Shown: positions 34,967 through 48,800, counted from the first letter of the stretch. The stretch: DNA of 64,000 nucleotides from Tethya wilhelma (GCA_964030475.1 CAXIPT010000002.1:998597-1062596), one strand, 5' to 3'. Program-made: numbers and translations. The notes: a model not told the origin generated them from the letters alone.

Positions 34967-35970
34967 GATTTTCAGGTGCTTTAAATCAAAGCAACTCTAT
35001 TTCTCTGGTTTTCGATTAAAACGTGACAATCTATATATCATTTGAAAGCCCTATTTATACTGATTACAATGATACAAACTATTTCTTTGTACAACAAATC
35101 ACTAATAAGCAATACACGAAAATATCTAGTCAGTCCAAAAAAGGCCACAAAAAAAGCCATAAAAGACACCTTCATATTGGAGTCTAGAAGGGTTGGACAA
35201 GACTGTGGCCTTTACTATTGAATTCAGCACACTGAGAGCATTCAAATGATATCCACTTTGTTATAGTTTAAACAACGTAGGCCTGACTTGGACCACATGC
35301 AATCATGCCAATACTCACTGCATCTGCATTTTGATTCATCAGGTGCTCTAAATCAAAGCAATTAACTCTGTAGCTCAAGTTTTGAATTAAAATATGATCT
35401 ATATATCATTTGAAAGCCCTTCTTATACGCTAATTACAATGGTGCTAACTCTTTTGTATGACAAATTACTAACAAATAATATGCAAAAATATCTAGTCAG
35501 CTAGTCCAAAGAAGGCCACAAAAAGGCCATAAAAGACACCTTCATATTGGAGTCTAGGAGGATTGGACAAGACTGCAGCCCTTACTATTGAATTCAGCAC
35601 ACTGAAAGGATTTAAATGATATCTACTTTGTTACAGCTTGGACCACAATTGTACGTATTTAAATGCTCTAAATCAAATCATGCAACTCTATTTATTGGGT
35701 TTTCAATTAAAAAACGTGACAATCTATATATTTGAAAGCCCTACTTATACTGATTACAATGGTACTAACTTTTGTAAAACAAATCACCAACGAATAATAC
35801 AAGAAAATATCAAAAAAAGGACACAAAAAGGCCACAAAAGACACCTTCATATTGGGGTCTAGGAGGGTTGGACAAGACTGCAGTTCTTACTATTGAATTT
35901 AGCACACTGAGAGGATTCAAATGATATCTACTTTGTTATAGTTTGGACAGTGTAGGCCTGACTTGGACCA
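33765..35970 (+). repeat. Tandem array of 0.3-kb units
   Basis: About four units begin TCAGGTGCTCTAAATCAAAGC (33767, 34971, 35339, 35661), pass through ATCTATATATCATTTGAAA and TTCATATTGG, and end GTAGGCCTGACTTGGACCAC. The first unit is split by about 0.35 kb of other sequence (roughly 33960-34310), and about 0.5 kb separates it from the second unit. Units are roughly 85-90 percent alike by eye. Confidence 0.8.
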
Positions 35971-36468
35971 CAATTGTATAATTGGTGATATCTTGAAATA
36001 ATTACGTTTTTTGTGGAATGCAAAGGCTTTTGTGCCTTTAATTTTTGAATACTTAGATGTCAAAGCTGCACCTAGTGGTCATGTCCAATAGACCTTCTTC
36101 CTTTAATTTTTGCCTACACCTATTATAATAGTACATATAATAAGAAAAGTTACCCACAGGGCCAATTGGGAATATACTCGATCAGTACAGTTAAGGCAAG
36201 CTCGGTGTATAATAATATGAAATTAAAAATCTACTCAGGTACAAGGCACAGGACCCTCATTAAAATGAAAAAATATCTGTATTGCCTATAACTTTCTGAA
36301 CGACAGTGCTGTTGTCGTGGAAACATGCGTACAAAGACTTTGCATGATGCTTAACATACGTATACTTGCACCAACATCTTGGTCATGTGACTTACCACTC
36401 GTTAAATATTTTAAAATAATGAATAATTAATTAGGTGGAGCTGAAGACCTGTTTTCATGGCAACCAAA
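35971..36468. other. Intergenic, nothing recognised
   Basis: No supported gene. A GGTCATGTGAC motif occurs at about 36380, as at several transposon ends in the window. Confidence 0.35.
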
Positions 36469-36673
36469 CTTTTATGTGAGAATCGACTTATGTACTTAAT
36501 AAAAATTTACCACTCCGTCTTGATTTACTTGTTGGCATGGTGAGATACGAAAGCATTTTCATTTATTGCACACCTTGTCACTGTTTCGGCCTATATCTCA
36601 CCATGGCAACAAGTAATTAAGACGGAGTGGTAAATTTTATTAAGTATATGGTAAGTCGATTCTCACATAAAAG
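36469..36673. repeat. Foldback element, 205 bp
   Basis: The arms CTTTTATGTGAGA...GGTGAGATA (36469-36548) and the inverted copy ending TCTCACATAAAAG (36673) pair with few mismatches, leaving a loop of about 45 bases. Confidence 0.8.
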
Positions 36674-36774
36674 ATTCTCATCCATATACGTATTAAAAGA
36701 AGTGGAAACTGTCATTGCAATAGTGACCTCCACAGCTGGAGTTATCAGAAGCCAAGGCTCTTGATCATGCAACT

Positions 36775-37083
36775 GAGGGAGGAGTTCATGGATTTTACAC
36801 TCTCGCCTAATGATCACCTATCAATTGAAACATACACTGAAGTCCCCTACTAGAGAGTAGCCTAGGTCTTGTCTTTTCTGGCGTGAGGTCAGGAAACTGA
36901 ACATATCGGATGCATGGGCAACCACACTTTCCTTCTCTGGTCAAGCTGATGATTGGTCTTTCTACCATTCCAGTTTCAAACGCTGATTCTGAGAGAGGAT
37001 TTTCTGTGTTAACGATACAAACAGATCAGCGGCCAACTTTGAAACAGTCAACCATTATTTCACTCATGGCTATCAAGTTTTAA
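36775..37083 (+). pseudogene. hAT transposase, C-terminal remnant
   Basis: The final 50 codons read clearly: IPVSNADSERGFSVL, then TDQRPTLKQSTIISLM, then IKF and a stop at 37083. This is the hAT dimerisation domain signature. Upstream pieces (EFMDFTLSPNDHLS) are readable but broken by stops. It lies directly before repeat family B copy 2. Confidence 0.7.
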
Positions 37084-37121
37084 CAGTGAAGAGTGTTGCT
37101 TTGACTCCAAGTTTAGTAACT

Positions 37122-39845
37122 AACTCCTTACAAAGTGCAAGAAGGCAACTAAAGCTTCTCTAAATCGTAGTGCTGGCACTTAAACTACCTCACCCGGCAT
37201 TTTCTTTAGTTTGAATGCTGTTTTATGGAGTAAACTCCGTGTACTCTAGCGCAATAATTGGGGGCATGTCATGGGTGCATGGGCCATAGGCGTAGCATCA
37301 ATTTGGGGGTATGTACGGTCAAAGACAGTGCACGATGGTCCCGGAAGCTCTTAGGAAAAAGTTGGAGCCTATAAGTGTTAGCCTGTGAGGCCTGGTGCAA
37401 CAGGAACAAATTAAATTTTATTGGAAGAGGATAAATTGTGCAAGATCTCTTTCAAGAAGAACATGACAAACAGTTAGTAGAGTGATACATGTTCACCTGC
37501 AAGAGCCCAATCTCAAGCCCATTCACTAAGTTATCCTGCCAACCACGTCCCAAAAATACTACTTCTGAGAGTCCACATTCCAAACACACACTATATACTC
37601 CTACTGAAGCTTGTCCCAAGGACACTTATCTGACATGCTGAAGCTGAGGACCATCATCCCAAGGACACTGCTCCTGAAACCAAGAGCCCTTGTCCCAAGG
37701 ATACTGCTCCTGCTGAAGCGGAGAGCCCATATCCCAAGCTCACTACTTCTGCTGAAGCTGAGATCCTATGTCCCAAGCCCAAGATGCTTCTCTAAATTTC
37801 CCTAAGCCATTGGATTATTCTTTTTTGTCTCTGGGAAGTGGGCTCTTAGCTTCAGCAAAAGTAGCGCTTAGACTTCACAAACTTACTGACCAGCTATAAA
37901 TGCAAGATACATGAATGTTGTGAAAATGCAATTGAGAAAGAAAGTTAATTGTTACCTTCTCTATTAGTGACTATGTCAGTGTACAAATTGACAGTTCATC
38001 AACTGACTTACAAAGAATTGTTGAGAGACGTTGTAATGATCTTTACAGGCTCACACAAAAATTGCACAGATCTGAGCATGTAGTTCTTGCTTTGGTGAAA
38101 GGTGACCTTGAGCCAATGGCTGGAAATCATTATGATATCATATGACTGTGTGAAGCAGCAACCCTAGAAATGAGTTTTAGAAGTGTTTGCAAGTATGTTT
38201 CCCAAAGTTTTGTCCTATAAAGGTTCCATTTCGATCAAATGCCATGGTGGGAGAGCATGCGTGTGCAAACACATCTAATGTCAAGAACACTCCACAACCA
38301 TCTTTTAAGGACACTAGCTTCTCAACCACAGTCCAAGAATACTCTACAACTACTGTCCACAACACTACATACTCCACAACCACCGTCCAAGGACACTCCA
38401 TACTCCACAACCATCCAAAGAAACTTCTCAACTACTATTCTTCTTAAGTACTATCTAAGAACATTTCTCTTTTTTCAGCTTTGTGTTCTGTTAGGGCACA
38501 AGTGATGATGAACATAAGTCATCTGTATCTGTCTGATGTAAGTCATCTGGAAAACTTTCCGATTGAATCTTTATCTTCATGCACCAGTTACAGGTATTGC
38601 ATCCCAACAACTGCATTTGGTAAGTAATCCAATGCCTAGTGTATTATTTTTTCAGAAAGATTTATCATAATCAGCTTAGGAATATGTTTACGAGGTTTAT
38701 TATATTTTATTGTACTAACTGAACACCTTTGTGTGAAGCTAGCCAGCATAGATGAAAGAATAGAAAAAAGTTTGACATCATCATCAAGAAGAAAATAAAA
38801 TGACACAAGTTCTGGACTAGTGTCCTCATGTCCCTTGTACCGAAATTAAATGACAGAATTAGATACCACCGTAATGATCATTCAGGATTCAATATTTCCA
38901 TAGACACGACTAGTCATTTTGTTGTGAACTACCTCTAAATAAATGAATATCAAACTAAAATTTTCTAGTACAGCCTCCTTTACCTAATATAGCTATGAGT
39001 TGCAAACGTAGCTTCTCCGATTTTCAAGCCAGCGGGATGAGATCAAACTATGGTGAACAGCCGTGAATGAACTGACTAATCAATCAGTCTGTTTTGACTA
39101 TGGGAATTTCAAAGTCCTGGGACATGGGATGGGACAGCGTGGTAGAGCATGCGAGACTATGGGCATAGTGGAAATATTGCAATTGATAGAACTCACATGG
39201 AAGTTTGTAGCGGGAAAAAGATAGTACTACCGTGAGATTTCCACAGTAGTAACCATGGTAGTTCTATGATCATTTTTAGATGGGAGACTGATTGAGAACT
39301 TTGGGCTATAGGCCATTGATATGGGGAAATTAGGACCTCAGAAGCATCTATCCATTCACTCAATGAATGTTATGAAGTCTGATGGAGTTCAAACCCTCAA
39401 TAATTAGATTTGTGTGTCCTATCATACCGCAATAAACCATAACTTTGGTTACAGTAATACATAATTTATGCCTACAAACAGCTCTCAAGCCATGGAGCTG
39501 CTAGCAATCTGCCAATTGACAGCACTGCTCCAACTCCATCTCAATCCAATGGTCAAAGTAGCAGCTTAAACTCTACTACTCCAAGACTTGATGAGCCAAT
39601 GGATACAACCTGCTGAACAGATTAGTTTCTGCACTAATTTATGCAAACATGATCGATTCTGTATGCTCCTTGGGATTAAACTTCATCATAACACTTTAGA
39701 CCTAGGATAATGTCTTGTGAATTGTACTTCAGAGCTTTCTGTAAAGTCCCATATGATTCAGATCCTTCCACAATTAGATCTTCATGAGGAATTATTCTGC
39801 CCTATCCTTTCTGATGAATGGTTAGCTATTTGCCGAGTATAAGAG
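37122..39845 (+). repeat. Long dispersed repeat family B, copy 2
   Basis: Direct repeat of 6227-9547, shorter by about 0.6 kb because of one large and several small deletions. It starts ACTAACTCCTTACAAAGTGC and ends TTTGCCGAGTATAAGAG. Confidence 0.75.
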
Positions 39846-40074
39846 TTGAGGGCTATATTTTAAAATATTTTTGTTTACATTTTTTTTCTTAAGAAGAATA
39901 ACCAGAGAGCACAAAAAAACACTCAAAAACACTTACATTGCAAAACTGAATTTGTTAGAGCTTCATAAAGTACTCTCTATCTATGCTAATTATAAATTCA
40001 TATCTTCACTTCGCTAACCGCAACTGGACAGTGCTTTGTTTCTCATGCTCTGGTCTTCTCCACCATCTTTTTTN

Positions 40075-41724
40075 TACTACAGTGTGTATTGCAGACCTGC
40101 CAAGTCTCACGCATTACGCGTATTTCTCACACGTAAGACAGTCATCACACGCTCTCACTCTTAAGCTTAAGCTTACAATGGAAATCTCATGCCAAAAGTT
40201 TGAAAATAGGACGAGCCGGCATTGCTTGCCTCATTCTCTCGCCTGTTTGCAATAATTTGAGTTCAGAGGTCACTATTATGGGTGTGGCTAGTGTAAATGT
40301 TCGGCCAGCGCTAGCATGTCCCCACATGTATGGTGCGGGCGCCGCTATGTGTGCTAACTAGCAATATATATATTACGCTTTCGCTCACTTTTGCAACCCC
40401 GTTCCATTTTTACTATGCAGCCGAGCATATGGCATAACAATAACATAAAGCATATATGTGCCTGGGAACTGATGAGGCTAAGTGCATGCAAAGCATACTT
40501 TTTTGTTAGTACTGATCAACTGCAAGTTATCTAGTCTAGTCGCCAGTGAAATGCGTAAAGGGGGGGGGGGGGTCTAGATCAAATCTCATTGCCAAACCTT
40601 GGCAGCTCTGGTATTGTCATAATTATTATACACAATTGTGGTCCAAGTCAGGCCTACATTGTCCAAACTATAACAAAGTGGATATTGGACAAGACTGCAG
40701 CCCTTACTATTGAATTCAGCACACTGAAAGGATTCAAATGATATGAGCATTTTCTAAATAATGCACACCTTCATAAAAATTCAAGTTACCATATCTCATT
40801 AATTATGAATTTATTCATTATGCACAGCTGGAATCAATTAGTACACCACCTGAGTATAATGTGTAACCATGACAACAGCCTTCTACCACCATGGGAACAA
40901 ATCCTTTTTGCAGCGTGTTTTATGAATTATTCATGATCACATGACCATAAAATTTAGCACAAACATCTAAAATGACACGTATAGTTGCAAATTTGAAACC
41001 ATAAAATTAAAACGAAAAGGAGATAATTATTGAAATTGTCAAATTTCTATACTTACCCGTGCCTTATCTACCATCCCCCAATATGAAAGTGTCTACATTT
41101 GTGGCCTTTTTTCTATATTTTCGTGTATTATTTTGTTGGCGATTTGTTGTAGAAAAATATAGTTAGTACAATATTATTGTAATCAGTATAGGTAGGGTTT
41201 TCAAATGATATATAGATTGTCACGTTTTAATCGAAAATGCGAGAAATAGAGTTGCTTTGATTTAGAACACCTGAAAAATCTACTGAATCAAGTATTTTGA
41301 AAGTCACTGTCTTTAATTTTGTCACTGGAGCTTCAAATTTTGTTCTTGCATGAGAACGAGTGGTAATAGACAGACAGAAAAAAATGACTGTAACCCTCGG
41401 CGCATGCTTTGCACCCGCCAAGGGTTAATGAAACAACACAATGCGTATAATCATAAATGATGAAACATAATTTTGTTCTTATAATAAATATACTGTTGTA
41501 TGTTATAATTGTAATGGGGTCAAAATAGTACAATTAGTGTATCCCATCGTTTATATCCTGCATGGAAAAAAAAGAACAATTCTAGAATCACAAGTGTAAA
41601 CCAGTAACAAAAACAGCATAATAATTATTATATACTGTTTATGGAGAATGGTGATGGCCCCGGCAATTGGTTGCTCTGCCAAAATGTACATGTGTTTACT
41701 TTTAAGGTCCAACATGACAGCAAA
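40075..41724 (-). repeat. Perfect inverted repeat, right arm (1,650 bp)
   Basis: Reverse complement of 33317-34966. The left end touches the N at 40074. The right end runs without a gap into unrelated sequence. Confidence 0.95.
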
Positions 41725-42340
41725 CTGCCAACTAAAGTCCATCTGATTTGAGAATGACACCAGGAGTGAAATAATGAGATTCATACTATGTTTTTCCTAT
41801 AATATTATGGGATAAAATAGCCATGCAAGCACCATTGGAAAGCACATGGTTCTCCTTGTTCATTTGATTGCTTTTTCAGCTAATTCCTGCACCATAATAT
41901 TATAACCAGTCAAAAGTTGAAATTGGTTGGATTATAAGAAGGTTATTCAATTTTTTCTACTACATTCTCAAATCAGACGGACTTAACCTATAGGTGAATT
42001 GTGTTGGTTCTAATTACAGCCCACTCTAAACAAACTTCTAGGCTCATGGAATGTATCACATAAGATTCATCAAAAATAGAAATTTATTTGCGATTAATCT
42101 GTCCTGAGCATTTTTGCATCAAAGTCAAAGGTTATACTTTTAAGATCAAGGGCAATCAGAGATCAAAATCTGATACGTACGGGCACTAACTTAAGGCCAA
42201 CACTTACAAGCAATGCACTTAATGGCACAGCACATACATGCAATCTTTAAGGGTTACTGTAGTGATCAAAGTACAGCAAATGCTCAAAATAATACAAACT
42301 TTTCGGGAAGAGGTAGGTGTGTATAGGCAGCAAGCCTTAG
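41725..42340. other. Intergenic, nothing recognised
   Basis: No supported gene or repeat before the minisatellite begins. Confidence 0.35.
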
Positions 42341-43102
42341 CAAGATCAAGAACCTAAAGCCATCATACCATGATGAAAACCCAAGAACCTAAAAACGTCA
42401 TACCGTGATGGAACCCAAGAACCTAAAACCATCATACCATAAGAACCTAAAGCCATCGCACCATGATGAAAATCAAGAAACCTCAAACCATCTACCATGC
42501 ATGATGGAACCCCAGAACCTAAAACCATCATACTGTGATGGAACCCAAGAACCTAAAACCATCATACTGAGATGGAACCCAAGAACCTAAAACCATCATA
42601 CCATGATGGAACCCAAGAACCTAAAACCATCATACCGTACGTGATGGAACCCAAGAACCTAAAACCATCATACCATGATGGAACCCAAGAACCTAAAACC
42701 ATCATACCGTGATGGAACCCAAGAACCTAAAACCATCACACCATGATGAAAATCCAGGAACCTAAAACCACTATACCATGCATGATGGAACCCAAGAACC
42801 TAAAACCATCATACCATGATGAAAACCCAAGAACCTAAAACCATCATACCATGTTGGAACCCAAGAACCTAAAACCATCATACCATGATGGAACCCAAGA
42901 ACTCATACCATGATAAAAACCCAAGAACCTAAAACCATCATACCATGATGGAACCCAAGAACCTAAAACCATCATACCATGATGAAATCCAAGAACCTAA
43001 AGCCATCACACCATGATGAAAATCCAGGAACCTAAAACCACCATACCATGCATGATGGAACCCAAGAACCTAAAACCATCATACCATGATGAAAACCCAA
43101 GA
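42341..43102 (+). repeat. 34-bp minisatellite, left block
   Basis: Over twenty tandem units contain GAACCCAAGAACCTAAAACC followed by ATCATACCATGATG or variants (GTGATG, ATGCATGATG). Unit length is mostly 34 bases with some shorter or longer. The block stops at the N at 43103. Confidence 0.95.
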
Positions 43103-43103
43103 N

Positions 43104-44424
43104 TGCGTAGTGAATCAACAGCTGAGTGAAAACTAAGCCACCTTACTTCAAATATTTTCTTCAATCGAATATGAGGATCATCAAAGATCTTCTGCATTTC
43201 AGCAAGATTGTGTGTTCGTGATGCAGAGTGTTTGAAGTAGCTATAAATAGCACTAAGCTCTTTCTCATATCGCTTCACAGCATTGACACTTGCAGCTGCT
43301 TGTGAGGTGGCAAGAGCTAGTCTATGTACAACACAGTGTACTGATATCATAAGAGGACAGTAAGTCTTTTTAAGAATAGCAGCAACTCCATTGTCTTTCC
43401 CTGTCATAACGGATGCTCCATCTGAGCTTAGTCCAAAGCACTTTTCAATAGGTGTACTAAAAGAATCCAATAGGGCCTTTATACAAGCTACAATACCGTT
43501 TGCATCACATTTGTCCAATTCAACATTACCTAAGAATCTTGTAACACAAACACCATCTAACACTAACCTTGCAATTACTATCAGAGTTTTGGATGTAGAT
43601 ATGTCAGTAGCCTCATCAATAGTAATTCCAATAAACGGGGATTTACTGAGATCCGATACTATTTCTTCATGAATTACCTCTACTATACATTCTTGAAACT
43701 CATCAACTATGGTTGAATGGGTGTACTTGGCATTCTTTGCAACCCTCAGATTTGCAAGAGCTGAACATCCTTGAAGCTCAGTAAGTTGATTCAGGGACTC
43801 ATATTTTAGCATTGCAAGTTCTTCCTTAGCTAACCAATAAACATTTGTCAATGCAGCCACAATGGCTTCTTCTTGTTTAACAAACTGTCTTTCAAACATT
43901 TTTAGTGTAGTAGCACCAGCTCTCTTTTGTTCAACTACAGAAATTGCACGTACATGTTCTTTACATTTGCCATGTTTACCAATGTCACTAACTCGCATGT
44001 TAGTTGAACCACTTGTGTATGCATTTTGCATACCTGCCTCGAGGCATATTGAACAAAATAGTGCATTGTTTCTATGAACTAGCCACTTATACATTGTTAG
44101 CCACTTACTTTGGAATGAACGTTTAGCCCGTTTACTAGATGGTGGCCCTAATGTGGACGTTGATTGTGAACCACTGCTTGTACCACTGGCACTGGCAGAA
44201 GCATCAGCATCATACTGATCATATTTGTCATCGTTCACTATTTCTTCTTCCGAATTATCACTTTCTGTTTCACACATTTCACAGTCTTCTGCTTCTTGAG
44301 AGTCAGCGCTGGGGTTACTATGTGTTTGAACACTAAAAAAGTCAGTTATACACCTAGACGTACTCGCCATGTTCATGAAACTACAGATCAGCTGACTTTT
44401 GAGCCACGTGGTATTACATAACAC
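43104..44424 (-). pseudogene. hAT transposase with N-terminal zinc finger, C-terminally truncated
   Basis: About 440 residues on the minus strand. The most likely start is the ATG at about 44373 (MASTSRCITDFF), although the frame is open from 44424. An acidic, Ser-rich N-terminus is followed by a TTF/BED-type zinc finger (CSICLEAG, then GKHGKCKEH). The hAT catalytic region shows ITIDEATDIS (first Asp), GLSSDGASVMTGKDNGV, and HCVVHRLALATSQA. The frame is intact up to LKKIFEVRWLSFHSAVDSLR, where the N at 43103 cuts it. The dimerisation domain is absent. The protein resembles the DUF4371/ZMYM-type hAT proteins of animals. Confidence 0.8.
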
Positions 44425-44586
44425 TGCAAGGCAGCACGTGTTGCCACGATCATCGTGAGCGCGTGTGAGGCATTATGCGTGCTTCAAGTTAGCCTTGTGC
44501 ATGCGTCGTCAAATGCGAATTTATGTCGTGAAATACAGATAATTGTCGCCAATTGACGCAAAAAACGATGTATAGCGGAAACACTG
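43104..44586 (-). mobile_element. hAT transposon inserted in the minisatellite, 3' end lost
   Basis: The right end is TATAGCGGAAACACTG (44571-44586). Read on the minus strand it starts CAGTGTTTCCGCTATA, a canonical hAT terminus. The minisatellite resumes immediately after it (CTACCATACCATGC). The other end is missing because the sequence stops at the N at 43103. Confidence 0.8.
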
Positions 44587-44594
44587 CTACCATA

Positions 44595-45615
44595 CCATGC
44601 ATGATGGAACCCTAGAACCTAAAACCATCATACCTTGATGGAACCCAAGAACCTAAAACCATCATACCATGAAAACCCAAGAACCTAAAACCATCATACC
44701 GTGATGGAACCCAAGAACCTAAAGCCATCATACCATGATGAAAATCCAGGAACCTAAAACCACCATACCATGCATGATGGAACCCAAGAACCTAAAACCA
44801 TCATACCGGGATGGAACCCAAGAACCTAAAACCATCATACCATGATGAAAACCCAAGAACCTAAAGCCATCATACCGTGATGGAACTCAAGAACCTAAAA
44901 CCATCATACCATGCATGATGGAACCCAAGAACCTAAAACCATCATACCGTGATGGAACCCAAGAACCTAAAACCATCATGATCATACCATGATGAAATCC
45001 AAGAACCTAAAGCCATCACACCATGATGAAAATCCAGGAACTTAAAACCACCATACCATGCATGATGGAACCCAAGAACCTAAAACCATCATACCGGGAT
45101 GGAACCCAAGAACCTAAAACCATCATACCATGATGAAAACCCAAGAATCTAAAACCATCATACCGTGATGGAACCCAAGAACCTAAAACCATCATACCGT
45201 GATGGAACCCAAAAACCAAAAACCATCATACCGTGATGGAACCCAAGAACCTAAAACCATCATACCGTGATGGAACTCAAGAACCTAAAACCATCATACC
45301 ATGATGGAACCCAAGAACCTAAAACCATCATATTATGATGGAACCCGAGAACCTAAAACCATCATGATCATACCATGATGAAATCCAAGAACCTAAAGCC
45401 ATCACACCATGATGAAAATCCAAGAACCTAAAACCATCATACCGTGATGGAACCCAAGAACCTAAAACGATCATACCATGATGGAACCCAAGAACCTAAA
45501 ACCATCATATACCATGAAACCCAAGAACCTAAAACCATCATACCATGATGGAACCCACTGAAGTGAACCTAAAACCATCATTATTATTATCATGATGAAA
45601 ATCCAGGGACCTAAA
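44595..45615 (+). repeat. 34-bp minisatellite, right block
   Basis: The same units as 42341-43102 continue after the hAT element and fade out near 45615. On the minus strand all three frames of the unit are open, giving spurious GSWVPSRYDGFRFLG proteins. Confidence 0.95.
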
Positions 45616-45813
45616 ACTTCATATCATGCATGAGGTCTTTTTCCCCACGTTATTGAAGGTTTCTCAATGGATGGTTGAAAGTTCAAGCAGCTCAACAGCA
45701 ATGTACGATAGGCAATGTATATACAACCCATCTTCACTTTCATGCTCCACGCATATTATATTACAAGACATGGGTAAGTCAAGTGTGTTTCTACTTAGCT
45801 TCATAGTCTTAGA

Positions 45814-48800
45814 CTAAAGTCTTACCGGTAATGCTTTTCCTTTTGTTTCCACTGGTAAAAAGACACATGCAACTGCAGCTAGCAGTGATGAGCCAGCATA
45901 CAATGCTATCGTAGCATAATCATTCTGATGAAGTAAGACCTACAAGTACAACAGTAGACATCATGAGTCAGAAATAAGTCAATTTTGTACCATGGCTGTT
46001 GAAATAAGCATCATACCAAAGATAGTGAATTTTCCTCATTTTTACCTGTGCAACATAAGGAGTAACAATTGCCCCGATTCTGGCTACTGATGAGAAAAAT
46101 CCTAATGAAGAGCCTCGGATTTCAGTTGGATATACTTCTGGAGTGTAGACATAGGCAACTTGAAATGCGCCCGTGATGAACGCTCGAATCAAGAATAGAA
46201 ACAATGTCAATATAGTTCTGCAAGAGATACAAATACATAACATCGTTAAGAATACTCCATCAAACCAATCACATAAAGAAGGTAGGTACTCCAATCCCTG
46301 CAGACCATGAAATCAGAATACTTGTATTGTTGTTCCAGTGGGGAAGTATCATTATGCAAAATGCTTAGTAGATTTAGCTAAGATTGTTGATCAAGTGGGT
46401 GAAAGTAGTGATGAGATTTAAATTATTGTTAAGAGTGCAAAATCACTCTGTACATTGGTACTAAACTTAAGGTGACAAGCACCATTGGTTCATATCTCAA
46501 ATCAAACTTACTCTGTGGTACAAATCAGAAGAAGTAAAAACCCCACCATAACAGCCAGTAGTTCAGAACCCATTGTCAATTTTCTTCCAATTACTTCAAT
46601 TAGAACCAGAGTAATCACAATACCTGTGGATAAAAAAGAATTGTGCACACAATTACGATGCTTGAAGGCACACGTACAAATTGTGTTTCAGTGTTTAGGT
46701 ATAATATTAGTCAAGCAGTCCATGCTAATAAATTATATTACCTGGTAGTTCTGCAGCTGAAGTCCAAAGAATCTTTACATAGTCACCTTCATCCAACACA
46801 ACACATGAGGTAGCATTTGTCATGTTTTCATCTACTTCATCAGTAATCCCTAATTAAGTAAAACATACAGCACATAATATAATACTAGGAAACAAGGCTA
46901 TAATCAGGACATATATAATGCCTTACTATTACAATTTTATAACTATCACTATTATGATGTTTACGATGTTTACTCGCTAGTCTACGGCCAGTAATTATGA
47001 GTCATAATTGTCATAATTATGTCCCAGAGGGTAAAAGGATTTTATGCCTCATAATATACTTCTCCCAGGGAATTGTTTCAAATAATGAGAATACAGGATT
47101 GTCAATCTAGCCGATCCTTCATTTGCATATTGTTTCTTCGTTATCGACTTCGTTTAAGAATATTATTCCTTCAGTAATTTTAATGCATGAAGATTTAGAA
47201 TTGTTAATCAAGCTTTTTAAACTATTAGCATGAGAAAAAAATTGTCTAAAGGGATTGAAGGCATTCAAAAAGAGTTCACTAATTCTGGCAGAATCATGAA
47301 AAATTAATTGACTTAACTATCTTTGACTCACTATTTCCTATACTTACCACAGTGTGGATCATATTGCAGCAATGTAGTTGTCAGTAGCACTACACCATAA
47401 TACAGCCATGCCACAGCCAACCTGCAAGATTACCAAACTACAATTATACAGAGAAGTAATCTATAATATGTGCATGAAGGAACCCTCCCAATACCTATAG
47501 CTGCTCAGGTAAGTATTTTAATAAATTGGCGAAAAGGCCGAGCCACATAGTTGTATGCCTATTATTGGTATTGTCACTTAAACACATGCACTTAACTTAT
47601 CCACTTTCTATTGAGTGACTAACAATAATTTTCTTTGATGCATCACACAACTTCATACCATATGCAGATGAGAAGGAAGGATTGTTTCCATGCTCCATTC
47701 TTGAACAAGTTGCTGTACAGCTTAAATTGATTAATGAACAAACGAAAAATATTCGGACGCTGAGTACCTCTGAAGTTCTGATAAACAAAATTTGAAAGTA
47801 TTTGTGTAACAAACACAACAAACCAGGAGAAGAGATGTTGGGAAACTGTACCTGATCCGTCTCTTCTTGCTCTAACTCTTCAAGCTGACCGCCATTCTTA
47901 ATTAAGGGGTTTTGATCCTGTTCCTCTTCATCCATCTCAGACTGACTGTCAGCTCCAGTGACATCATTGAGAGAGACAGTGCCATTCTTATATGTAACTA
48001 CTGTAAAGAGAGGGAAACAACTGACCACAAATATGATGGCGAAAATCAACGAGGAATAATGTGTACTCAAAATATTATGATTTGGTTCTAAGACATAATT
48101 CTGACTGAAGAACTATCACAATTCACAATGGTCATGATTTATAGTCACAATAACAATTTCTTGTCATCTCTGGTGTCAGTTAAACATACATAAATAGTGT
48201 TAATTTGGACTCTTTTGGTCTTCCACGTACAGTATAGCTCAAATTTCAACCTGATTCATTTTGTACAACGTACCTTCTGTAGTAAGTTCTTGCTTTCTTG
48301 ACTTTGACACAAGTCTACCCTGTGAACAAAACAAGCGCTGCTTACTATTCCTCACACACGTAGCATAGTACCATTGTACCACATACCTTTGGAGGTGGCT
48401 TACAATTCCACCATGCAACTCTTTTTATAACCTTCTCAGCTTGTTTGAATTTTCCCTTGACTGAGTAATATCTCGGAGACTCAGGTACAATCTAGGTAGA
48501 TCATTAGTTTAAGCCTAGATGATACAATGTACAGATTGAGTTATAACTCACAAGAAACAAAGGGAGTGAGAGAGCTAGAGGGATGGCTGCTAGTCCAAGG
48601 AACCAGTGCCAGCCAAGACCTTCAGGCCTCATCACAGCTAGTGCTAAAGCTGCTCCAAATATACTTCCAATTCCCCACCAAATCTGAAAGAGTGACATAC
48701 AGAAACTAATAAAACAGAATGAGTAATTATTGTACTTATTAGTAAGAAGCAGTTCTACATCAGGACATTCAAAATATTAGAGAGTAGGTAATCAAGATTA

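Noticed and set aside
42346..45219. Repeat proteins encoded antisense in the minisatellite
   Set aside because: The unit length is not a multiple of three and all frames are open. There is no sign of a gene.
42341..45615. CRISPR-like regular repeats
   Set aside because: Units are head-to-tail with no unique spacers, and the setting is eukaryotic. It is a minisatellite.
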